DNA of 22,978 bases from positions 1 through 22,978 of the IMG/VR virus record IMGVR_UViG_3300007628_000004; one strand, written 5' to 3'. Shown one piece after another: positions 13,051 to 21,400 of the stretch. The translations under genes were made by a program, and so were the position numbers. The notes beneath the pieces were generated by a model. It worked only from the letters and a program-made list of their open reading frames with translations. It did no database searches and was not told where the DNA came from. The number at the start of each line of letters is the position of its first letter. The stretch's first letter is position 1. The stretch is from a virus.

Positions 13051-14085
13051 ATGTTAAAAAGGGTAACGAGTTTATTAATCGGTAAGGATATTGACCGTTC
13101 AAGCGGAGTCACAGCAGGTGAAGATGTTGTGGGTTTTGCTGATGGAGCAAATGCACTGGCCGATGGTGAAATAGTAGTATTAGATAAAAACATGAAAGTA
13201 TTGGCTGCAGGTGCAACCATTGCTGATTCTGACGTTATCTATATTGCTCAAGGTACTGGCACTACTTTTGATGTTGGTTCTTTATCAGGTGTAAGAGAAG
13301 TAATTGTCTCTGATCCCATTGAAGGGTCTAAAGTCAAGGAGTATAGTGGTATATCATACAGCGCTAAGTCAGAACAAACAAGTTCTTTGACTTTGACAGG
13401 TATGACTCCAGTCGTTGGTACAGAATATATTGTTCGTATTATATATAAAGATATAAATGAACATCCAGGTCAATTTACACATACTTATAGACATGTTGCA
13501 GAAAGTGCAACACTAGATACATTTGGTGCAGCTATTGAAGCTAAGATCAATGCTCATAGTGGACGCAGAGTAACTGCTACATATACTACTGGTACTGATG
13601 TACTATTGCTTACTGCACGTGAAATTAGTGAATGCACTAGTTCTTTAGATAACATTGATCCATTTACAATGGTGGAATTTGATGTATTCTTCAACTATGT
13701 TGACTCTGATGGAAACTGGCAAGTATGGCCTTCTACTAGTACAACTGTAACAACTAGTGCAGCTGATACTGGTTCAGGAGAATGGGAAGAACTTAGGGAT
13801 CTTGAGAAGTCTCTGCTTTCTAACCGTGGTGTAACTAACACAATTAGCTTCCCAGTCATTAAACCTGACTATAGGACAGTTAAAGATGCTACTTATGATT
13901 TGATTGTTATTGAACATGATAAGTCTTATTTGTCACCAGACAATGCATATACTAAAGATGCAAGACTTGCAACTGTTGTAGCAATTCCAGTTCCTTCAAG
14001 TGGAACTCAAACAGTAAGTGTGTTGGCACAATTGAATCCTTGGATGGCTTCATTGCCAGGAGCGTTTGAAAATGTTTCAGTGTAA
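13051..14085 (+). CDS. Virion structural protein, possibly auxiliary capsid or tail protein, 344 aa
   Basis: The sequence is rich in beta strands with many Thr, Ser, Gly and Asp residues, no low-complexity charge runs and no Cys-rich parts (one Cys), typical of virion proteins. The first 90 residues form a Gly/Ala/Asp-rich repeat-like part (ADGEIVVLDKNMKVLAAG). A middle domain has YIVRIIYKDINEHPGQFTHTY (about 126-146), then a helix DTFGAAIEAKINAHSG and a strand pair. The C-terminus ends VLAQLNPWMASLPG. The helix-strand pattern in the middle resembles tail-tube or decoration proteins but I cannot decide. It lies between connector and a small virion protein, behind an A/T-only leader, and is probably abundant. 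Confidence 0.6.
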   Translation: MLKRVTSLLIGKDIDRSSGVTAGEDVVGFADGANALADGEIVVLDKNMKVLAAGATIADSDVIYIAQGTGTTFDVGSLSGVREVIVSDPIEGSKVKEYSGISYSAKSEQTSSLTLTGMTPVVGTEYIVRIIYKDINEHPGQFTHTYRHVAESATLDTFGAAIEAKINAHSGRRVTATYTTGTDVLLLTAREISECTSSLDNIDPFTMVEFDVFFNYVDSDGNWQVWPSTSTTVTTSAADTGSGEWEELRDLEKSLLSNRGVTNTISFPVIKPDYRTVKDATYDLIVIEHDKSYLSPDNAYTKDARLATVVAIPVPSSGTQTVSVLAQLNPWMASLPGAFENVSV

Positions 14086-14115
14086 TAAAGTACTAATATA
14101 AAAAAATAATAAGAC

Positions 14116-14496
14116 ATGGCTAATGAATTTTATGGAGTTAGAGTAGCAAAAGCTACATATGACTTCGACGTACATGGTGGAGCCACAGGAGATGGTCAAA
14201 GTCTTGGCGTAATTGTTCCAGAGGGAGCAATCATAATGAGGTGTACTGGAAATGTCCAGACTACTTTAGCGTCAGACGGTAGTGCAACTGTTGCAATAAA
14301 TGTAGGATCTACAGAATTAAATGCTGCTACAGCATTTGATGATGCTACTTATGTTGCTGCAGATGTGCATTATGATACGGCTGCTTCTGGTGATACACCA
14401 GTTGTGTTAACTTCTGATTCAGAAGTTAATATTGATATTGCAGGTGCTGCTTTAACAGCAGGCAAGTATGATATTTATGTTGAATATCTTTACTAA
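14116..14496 (+). CDS. Small beta-rich virion protein, head decoration or fibre candidate, 126 aa
   Basis: The product is nearly all beta strand and loop: VRVAKATYDFDVHGGATGDG (9-28), then VIVPEGAIIMRCTGNVQTTL (32-51), Ala/Thr/Gly-rich repeats, and a terminal strand KYDIYVEYLY. This pattern is found in small decoration or head-fibre proteins of marine phages, where 'YDFxVDGG...IPxGAII' recurs. The protein is the last gene before a strong terminator at 14511-14537. Its A-rich leader (TATAAAAAAATAATAAGAC) suggests good translation, and it is probably abundant. The decoration role is inference. Confidence 0.6.
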   Translation: MANEFYGVRVAKATYDFDVHGGATGDGQSLGVIVPEGAIIMRCTGNVQTTLASDGSATVAINVGSTELNAATAFDDATYVAADVHYDTAASGDTPVVLTSDSEVNIDIAGAALTAGKYDIYVEYLY

Positions 14497-14510
14497 AAAT
14501 AACTAAAAGG

Positions 14511-14537
14511 GGCGGGTTAACAGCCCGCCTTTTTTTT
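14511..14537 (+). terminator. Strong Rho-independent terminator ending the head module
   Basis: GGCGGG (14511-14516) pairs with CCCGCC (14524-14529) around TTAACAG, followed by eight T residues. The A-rich 5' flank can extend the stem against the T-run. It separates head genes from tail genes and is fully GC in a strongly AT-rich region. On the other strand it also has a short T-run, so it could work both ways. Confidence 0.92.
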
Positions 14538-14552
14538 ATAAAAAATTAAACA

Positions 14553-15191
14553 ATGGCTTTAGAATTATCACTAAGTGTATCACAATCAAATGATGCAACC
14601 CATTTAACTGTTACAGATAACTCCACAGGTTGGGGGGATACTGTAGGTGTTGCAGATATTGTAGATGTTGATACAACCACTGTTGACAAATATCATTTAG
14701 TTCTTGATGTAATTGTGACAGATAAAAACAACGAATCACATACATATGATACTTTAGATTTGTATGAAATAGCAGGCGGTAGTGATTTTACTACTACTGA
14801 TGATTTGACATGGAATATTTACGCAGATGATTTAGTTGAATCTGATACTGCAATGGGTACAGATGAAGATAGATTGATGGATGGCATTTGGTCTATAACA
14901 TATAGTGTGAGAGAAGCACATGATATAACAAGTACTGAAGATACATATGAATCTGAATTAATAGTTGATGGTGATGTTAGAGCAGATGTTTATGATGCTT
15001 TACGAGAAATAGCCAAACAGTATGATGATAATATAAATGATCATATTGATGAAATACAAGAAACTTTATTGAAATTTGCATATTTAAAAGCAATACAAGC
15101 TTCTGCTTCTGTATCTGAAAAAGAAAATCTTGTCAATATGTTATGGACATTAGATAAATTAAACAGCGATGGCAGTAAATACGATTGGTAA
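14553..15191 (+). CDS. Tail-associated structural protein, 212 aa
   Basis: The N-terminus MALELSLSVSQSNDATHLTV followed by DNSTGWGD is typical of a family of tail-associated proteins in Bacteroidota phages ('LxLSISQSNDxTxLTITDxTG'). The first 130 residues are beta-rich with many Asp and Thr. From about 140 the protein is helical (RADVYDALREIAKQYDDNI, then ETLLKFAYLKAIQASASV). It follows the head terminator with a short A-rich leader, so the tail genes may have their own start or depend on read-through. It overlaps the next gene by 23 bases. A tail attachment or hub role is likely; the exact part is unknown. Confidence 0.6.
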   Translation: MALELSLSVSQSNDATHLTVTDNSTGWGDTVGVADIVDVDTTTVDKYHLVLDVIVTDKNNESHTYDTLDLYEIAGGSDFTTTDDLTWNIYADDLVESDTAMGTDEDRLMDGIWSITYSVREAHDITSTEDTYESELIVDGDVRADVYDALREIAKQYDDNINDHIDEIQETLLKFAYLKAIQASASVSEKENLVNMLWTLDKLNSDGSKYDW

Positions 15192-16371
15192 TAGTAATGG
15201 ACCTATAGGTGTTGATGAATTAGGTATTGGTGTAACTCCTGTATGGGGTGCTAGAAGCCTTAGTGCATTAAACGCTATTGATTATTCTTTTTCTACTGGA
15301 TTAAGTGTAACTGGGGGTACAGTATCAATCGTTGTATCAGAAATTGATCATGATTCGTTGTTAAATTTTGAAGAAAATGAACACATTGATTGGACAAACA
15401 CTGACGAAGAATTAGTTACAAGTGGCGACATCACTGGAGATACACTCCTTGCAACAGCAGAAATTTACACCGATAACATAGTTGAATATACTAGTGATGA
15501 AGGAGTAACTATAGATGGGGTTTTAATCAAAGATAATTCTATTGATGCTTCTTATATATCTGGATTGTCTGCAAACACTTTATCTAGTGATATTGTAGTA
15601 AGTTTAAGTGGTGGAAAAACTTTTGGTAAATATACAAATGGTCAAACAATTCCAGCAACTGGTAAAACACCAGAAGAAGTTTTAACTGACATTGCACAAG
15701 AATATATAACTCCCTCTTTTACTTCATTTAGTGCGAGCGGTGCTACACAAGTAGAAGTAGGTACTACAATATCTGGTGATTATGATTTCACATGGTCTAC
15801 AAATGAAGGATCTGGTTCTATACCGCAAGTTACTATAATTGATGTCACTATTGGTGATGCTGCATTAGGTGATGCAGAAAATATTTTAAATGATGGTAGT
15901 GAAAATAATGTAACCGTTAATACAAATACATTAGCTGCATCTGGTGACAAACAACAATGGAAAATAACTGGAGAAGATTCGGTACCCACGCCTCCTGTAT
16001 CATATAGTAGTTCAAATCATACAATTACTGCATATTATTATAGGTATTATGGTCCAACATCATCCGCACCAGCGAGTAAAGCTGACTTGCAAGCATTAGG
16101 CGGATCTGCTTTTCAAACTAGTAATAGTCAATCTTTTAGTTTTGAAACTGGTACAACAGAGAGCATTTTTGTAATTGCATTACCACCAGGTCGTACTTTA
16201 GCTAGTGTAAATGATGAAGATTCATTGGGGGCTGATTATACTGATGAATTTACATTATCTACTCTTACTATTCAAGATGCAGATGGGGAGAATGCAGTGT
16301 ATAATATATATACTATGACAATAGTGGGTACTTTTGATCCACCACATACTTTAAATGTAGTCACTGCTTAA
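15169..16371 (+). CDS. Tail fibre or baseplate-type protein, 400 aa
   Basis: An adaptor-like N-terminus (residues 1-45) is followed by IDHDSLLNFEENEHIDW (about 59-75), a motif repeatedly found in phage tail-fibre proteins. A further module, SGGKTFGKYTNGQTIPATGK (147-166), is shared with other phage virion proteins ('GKxFGKYxNGDTIPAxGKT'). The rest is Ser/Thr/Asp-rich beta sheet with a Tyr-rich strand (ITAYYYRYYG). It overlaps the preceding gene by 23 bases. It most likely forms an appendage on the tail; no enzyme motif is seen. No intramolecular chaperone was found at its C-terminus. Confidence 0.65.
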   Translation: MAVNTIGNSNGPIGVDELGIGVTPVWGARSLSALNAIDYSFSTGLSVTGGTVSIVVSEIDHDSLLNFEENEHIDWTNTDEELVTSGDITGDTLLATAEIYTDNIVEYTSDEGVTIDGVLIKDNSIDASYISGLSANTLSSDIVVSLSGGKTFGKYTNGQTIPATGKTPEEVLTDIAQEYITPSFTSFSASGATQVEVGTTISGDYDFTWSTNEGSGSIPQVTIIDVTIGDAALGDAENILNDGSENNVTVNTNTLAASGDKQQWKITGEDSVPTPPVSYSSSNHTITAYYYRYYGPTSSAPASKADLQALGGSAFQTSNSQSFSFETGTTESIFVIALPPGRTLASVNDEDSLGADYTDEFTLSTLTIQDADGENAVYNIYTMTIVGTFDPPHTLNVVTA

Positions 16372-16383
16372 TAGAAATAACTT

Positions 16384-16752
16384 ATGAGTTTAAAATTACC
16401 ATATAATATAGAGATTTTAAATCCACTACCTGTGGATTATTATTACTATAATGGGTCATCTCCTTACGCTGATGCAGATGAAGTTAATTCAACAATTGCA
16501 TCTGATTTAAGGTACAAAGGTTTAACTGTTAATGTAGATGGTACAGAATACTGGTATTCAGGTGGAACGGCAAATGAAAATTTAGTAAAGAAAAGAATGC
16601 CTTTTCGTGTAGAATATGGCACAAAAGATAGTGTTGATGATGCAGGCACTGCTGGAGATTTATCATATGACGATGATTACTTATATATTTGTGTAGCTAC
16701 AGGGGGAGAAGGTGACGCAACTTGGAAAAAAGTAATATTAACTACAACTTAA
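16384..16752 (+). CDS. Small tail appendage protein, 122 aa
   Basis: It has a Tyr/Asp-rich N-terminus (LPVDYYYYNGSSPYADADEV) and a C-terminal module AGDLSYDDDYLYICVATGGE (about 90-109) ending in TWKKVIL. That last pattern ('LSxDDxYLYICVATG...TWKKI.L') is common at the ends of phage tail fibres and appendages. The protein is short, so it may be a separate tip or cap piece bound to the adjacent fibre. Its position among fibre genes fits. Function beyond that is unknown. Confidence 0.6.
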   Translation: MSLKLPYNIEILNPLPVDYYYYNGSSPYADADEVNSTIASDLRYKGLTVNVDGTEYWYSGGTANENLVKKRMPFRVEYGTKDSVDDAGTAGDLSYDDDYLYICVATGGEGDATWKKVILTTT

Positions 16753-16763
16753 AATTAATACAG

Positions 16764-17270
16764 ATGAGGAAAAAAGATTACCATTTGTTTTTAGAAGGAC
16801 TTAAAGAATCTAAATTTGAACATCCTTCGATTACATTTATTGTACATAAAAATAAAAAAATAATTGAAGAGGAAGTTGAACAATTAAAAAAATTAATTGA
16901 ACCTAGTGAAGAAGTAAAAGAATTCACAAAAGAAAGAGAAGAATTAGCAAAACAATTTGCAGAAAGAGACGAAGAAGGAAACCCTAAGATTAAAACATAT
17001 ACAAATTCAGATGGATCTACTCTTTCTTATTATGAAATACCTGGGCAAGATAATGCAAAAAGTGAATATACAAAAGCCTTTAATACATTAAAAGAAAAGT
17101 ATAAGGAAGCACTTGATACTCACCAAAAATTAGTTACTAGATTTAATGAAGTAACTTTAGAAGAAAAAGCAGATATTGAAATAAAAAAAATAAAATTAGA
17201 TTTTTTAGCAGAAAACGAAAAATGTCCTCAAGAAATCATGGATAAGATTCACTGGATGATAGAAGAATAA
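16764..17270 (+). CDS. Helical coiled-coil protein, unknown, 168 aa
   Basis: The frame is open from ATG 16722, but that start lies inside the previous gene. ATG 16764, twelve bases after its stop and behind an A-rich leader, is preferred. The product MRKKDYHLFLEGLKESKFEH... is highly charged and helical, with long coiled-coil segments (EEVEQLKKLIEPSEEVKEFT, then EYTKAFNTLKEKYKEALDTH) interrupted by a short beta hairpin (IKTYTNSDGSTLSYYEIP). It contrasts with the beta-rich fibres around it. It may be a fibre-assembly chaperone or a helical tail linker; no family is recognised. It ends one base before the next start. Confidence 0.55.
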   Translation: MRKKDYHLFLEGLKESKFEHPSITFIVHKNKKIIEEEVEQLKKLIEPSEEVKEFTKEREELAKQFAERDEEGNPKIKTYTNSDGSTLSYYEIPGQDNAKSEYTKAFNTLKEKYKEALDTHQKLVTRFNEVTLEEKADIEIKKIKLDFLAENEKCPQEIMDKIHWMIEE

Positions 17271-17271
17271 T

Positions 17272-18474
17272 ATGGCGCAGTATGATTATATATTTAACCA
17301 AAATGTCTCTGCTGTTGGAGAAGAATTTACTTCACAAGCAATAAATTTAGTTAAAGGTGATTTATTAACTGTAGATAGTAGTTATAACTTAACTACCTTA
17401 ACTAGAGGTACAGATGATCAAGTTTTAGTATCAGATGCTAGTGAAACAAGTGGCCTGGCTTGGAGAGATTTAAGTAGTTTAGGGACTACTACTACTCCCG
17501 TATCTGCCGGTGGTACTGGTGTATCTTCAATAGATGCAAATTGTTTGATATCAGGTAATGGCACAGATCCTGTAACAGTGGAAAGTACATTAGAAGCATA
17601 TTCTGGACGATTCATATTAAGATATCCTTCTGATCCAAGTAATGATTATTTGGTTATAGGTGGACACACCAAACCTTTTTATATACAAGGTATTACAGAT
17701 GATGGTTGGACTGGGCAATTAATTTTAGGAGCAAATTCTACTTCACCAGAAAAAGGTATTTTTATAGATAAAACAAATGGTTTATCTAGTCATAGTGGTT
17801 GGGGCAGACTTGGTGTTTTTATTGAAAGTCCAGACCACGACTTAGATGTATGTGGAGATATTGGATTAAGAAATAGTTTAATTTTTACAGAACCATCTGC
17901 TGGAGATCCTGCTGTTTCGGGTACTTTAAATGCAACTAGGACCATTGAGATAGAGGGAGATAGTGGTTATTCTTTAAAAGTTTCTGCTGGAGATGGAGTA
18001 GAGTATAATGGTGGTAAACTTTCATTAATAGGTGGAGAAGGATCTTCTACTTCTAGTACAAGAGATGGTGGTGATATAGAACTTACTGCTGGTACTGGAG
18101 ATGGAAATGGTGGATCTATTACAATTGATGCTGGTACAGGAGCTACTACTGGTGGTAATATTAATATAAGTGGTGGAGATAATAGTTATATTTCAGAAGG
18201 TGGAAACGTTATAATACAAAGTGGCGGGGGATATACTTCAGGTGATGTTATAATAAAAACTGTCGATGCAGAACTTACTGGAGATGGAGATGGTGGAAGT
18301 GTATATATTACTGCAGGTACTGGGACTAATGAAGATGGAGTTATATATTTAGGTAGTGACTCTTCTTTGTCTAACCATTCAGATATATATATGAAAGGTA
18401 TAGCAGCTTCAATAATTAGTGCAGGATATATAAAAATAGATACTTCTGGAAAATTATATTATAGCGCAACTTAA
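17272..18474 (+). CDS. Tail fibre with paralogous N-terminus and Gly-rich beta repeats, 400 aa
   Basis: The first ~70 residues (MAQYDYIFNQNVSAVGEEF ...) are clearly related to the start of the next gene, so both probably dock at the same tail site. A middle part (about 70-240) includes LSAGGTGVSS-type fibre motifs (here VSAGGTGVSSIDANCLI). From about 247 to 370 it carries Gly-rich repeats of the form GGxIxIxAGTGxxxxGG (GGDIELTAGTGDGNGGSITI), a pattern for a triple beta-helix or beta-roll stem. It ends simply, without a chaperone. It is probably a shorter fibre, or the partner of the S74 fibre. The gene begins one base after the previous stop. Confidence 0.7.
   Translation: MAQYDYIFNQNVSAVGEEFTSQAINLVKGDLLTVDSSYNLTTLTRGTDDQVLVSDASETSGLAWRDLSSLGTTTTPVSAGGTGVSSIDANCLISGNGTDPVTVESTLEAYSGRFILRYPSDPSNDYLVIGGHTKPFYIQGITDDGWTGQLILGANSTSPEKGIFIDKTNGLSSHSGWGRLGVFIESPDHDLDVCGDIGLRNSLIFTEPSAGDPAVSGTLNATRTIEIEGDSGYSLKVSAGDGVEYNGGKLSLIGGEGSSTSSTRDGGDIELTAGTGDGNGGSITIDAGTGATTGGNINISGGDNSYISEGGNVIIQSGGGYTSGDVIIKTVDAELTGDGDGGSVYITAGTGTNEDGVIYLGSDSSLSNHSDIYMKGIAASIISAGYIKIDTSGKLYYSAT
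18010..18370 (+). repeat. Gly-rich repeat tract in a tail fibre
   Basis: DNA encoding GGxIxIxAGTG-type repeats (residues about 247-370 of the fibre). Units such as GGTGGT and GCTGGTAC recur at irregular spacing, so it is degenerate at DNA level but clear in protein. Confidence 0.5.
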
Positions 18475-18480
18475 AAATAA

Positions 18481-21400
18481 ATGGCACAATACGATATCAT
18501 ATTAAATCAAAATATTTCAGCTGCTGGAGTTGAATATGAAGCAGTATCTATAAATTTAAGCAAAGGAGATTTATTATCTGCTAACTTAAGCCAAGATCCT
18601 ACTGTTTTAAGTGCTGGTACGGATGGATATGTATTGTCTAGGGATGATGCTACAACAACTGGATTAAAATGGATTGCTAATGCATCTACGAACTATTATT
18701 TATCAAATGTTGTTGTTAATAGTATTGATGATGTTGATTTTATTATTTCTGGTGGTACTGATATAGAAGGTATAGATTTTAGTCATACTCATGCTTGGGC
18801 AGATATAACAAGTGGAGTGCCAACATATGACAACTATCAAGGTTGGAATTTAAGTGTAGAAGGCACAAATGAAGGAACTATAAATAATACGACGCCTCTT
18901 AATTTTGTAGGAACTGGAGATGTAACAGTATCTTATTCATCTGGAACCTTAACAATCAATAATCCAGTTGTTTCAGAGTTTAGCGATTATGGTACTGATA
19001 CGCAAGTGCCTTATATGAACGGAACAAATGATTTTTCTTATTCTAGTAACTTAGTTTTTACTGGCACTAGTTTAAATATAACAGGTAATGTAGATGTCAG
19101 TGATACATTAACTGTAAATACGATAGAAGATCATTCTGGCGATACCACTACGATTAACAATAATACAGATATTGTTGGTGATCTCGATGTATCAGGCAGT
19201 TTCACTGTAGATACGATAGATGATAGTGGTGCAGGTTCTTTGTCAATAAATAGTAACACTGACATTACAGGTTCTTTAGATGTTAGTACAGATCTTAGTG
19301 CATCAACAATTAAATTAACTACAGGTGCTACGGATGGATATTATTTAAAATCTGATTCATCTGGAAACGGTACTTGGGCAGCAGTAGCAGCTTCACAAGT
19401 ATATAAAGGTACGTGGGATGCTTCTACAAATACGCCAACTTTAGCTGATGGAACAGGTACAAGTGGCTGGTATTATAGGGTTACTACTGCTGGTACACAA
19501 GACTTGGGTTCTGGTAATATTACATTTAGTGTTGGAGACGATGTTTCATATAATGGATCCACATGGGAAAGAATTCCTGCAGCAACAATTACAGGAAATG
19601 CTTTAACTAAGACAGATGATACTAATGTTACATTAACATTGGGGGGATCTCCTTCTACAGCATTAGTTGATGCTACTTCGATAACAGTTGGTTGGAGTGG
19701 GACATTAGCGGATGGTAGAATAGAGAGTGCATCTGATTGGAATGAAGCTTATAGTAATAGAATCACTTCTCTTACTACTACTGGAACAAGTGGGCCAGCA
19801 AGTTTATCATCCAATGTTTTAAATATACCTGAATATACATATACTCATCCAACAGAAGCAGGGGATGATATAAATATAGATACAACAGCACTAACTGGTG
19901 CAACCGTTATATCAGATCTAGATTTAAATATTACTACCAATACCTTAGGTCATGTTACTGATGCTAATGGTACGGTTTCTACTAGGAATATAACACTCAG
20001 TGATTTAGGTTATACTGGTGCTACAGATGCTAATAAATATGTACATCCTACTTACAGTAGCGATGATTTTAGTATAGATTCAACTGTATTAAGTGGGGCA
20101 ACAGTCATATCAGATATTGATATTAATATTACTACTAATTCGACTGGGCATGTTACTGATGCTAATGGTAGTATAAACACTAGAGATTTAACTTTATCTG
20201 ATTTAGGATATACTGGTGATGCAAATGCCAATGCGTATACTCATCCAACCTATAATGGAGATGATTTTGATATTGATACAGGAGCTTTATCAGGTGCAAC
20301 TGTAATTTCAGATCTTGATATTAATTTAACAACAGATGCTACAGGACATGTTGTGGATGCTAATGCTACTGTTTCTACTAGAAATATAACATTAGCTAAT
20401 TTAGGTTATACAATACCATATCAAACCTTAAGTTGGAATGACACTAATGGCAATCTTACCATATCTGGTACAGGTGGAAACACTGTTGATTTAGATGGGA
20501 GATATTTAACTTCTGCTACAAATTCATATTTAAGTGGAGTAAATACATCTGATTTAAGTTCTGTTGATTTTACGATAACAAATGGTTCAGATGTATCAAA
20601 TATAGACTTTAGACCAGCTTGGGGAGATGTAACTAGTAAGCCTACGTTAGATAATTATGTAGGTTGGGACTTATATGTTGACACAAGTACATTGAGAGAT
20701 ACTATCACTTCAAGAGAAGATCTTAAGTTTGTAGGTGGTGATGAAATCACATTAGCATATTCAACATCTCCTAACACAATTACTATAACTGGTACTAATA
20801 ATTATTTAACCGGTGTAAGTGGTAGTGGAGATGGTTCTGTTACCTTTACAAGAGATGGTTTATCTAACTTAACATGGGATTCATCGCATACTCATTCTGA
20901 ATATGATAATTATCAATATTGGACTTTATTTATAGAAGATTCATTAGAAGATAATATAAATTCAGGCCATGAAGTTAATTTTATTGGTGGAACAGACATT
21001 TCAATAGATTATGATTCAGCTGGAACTACTGACAATGATATAACCATAAACTATACTGGTTCAGGCGGCAGTGTCTATCAGGGATGGGAGTTGTTTATAG
21101 ATGATGTTAGTAAAGGAAATATATCAAGCACAGAACAAGTTAATTTTAAAGGGGGATCTAATATATCACTTAGTTATGGAGATGAAGTAATAAAAGATAA
21201 TGACATAACAATAGACTATACTGGTATAAGTGGTAGTGGCTCATCATCACAAATTGCATATTGGAGTGGAACTGATACATTAACTAGTGATTCTGCATTG
21301 CAGTTTGACGGAACTACTTTAGATGTAGTAGCAGATGGATATATTAGTGGTAGTTTATCTATTGGAACAGACAGTCCAACAAATCAAGCCGATACTAAAT

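Noticed and set aside
16722-16763. Earlier ATG 16722 for the helical protein
   Set aside because: It lies in the preceding gene's end and adds a non-domain stretch (MEKSNINYNLKLIQ); ATG 16764 has an A-rich leader twelve bases after the stop.
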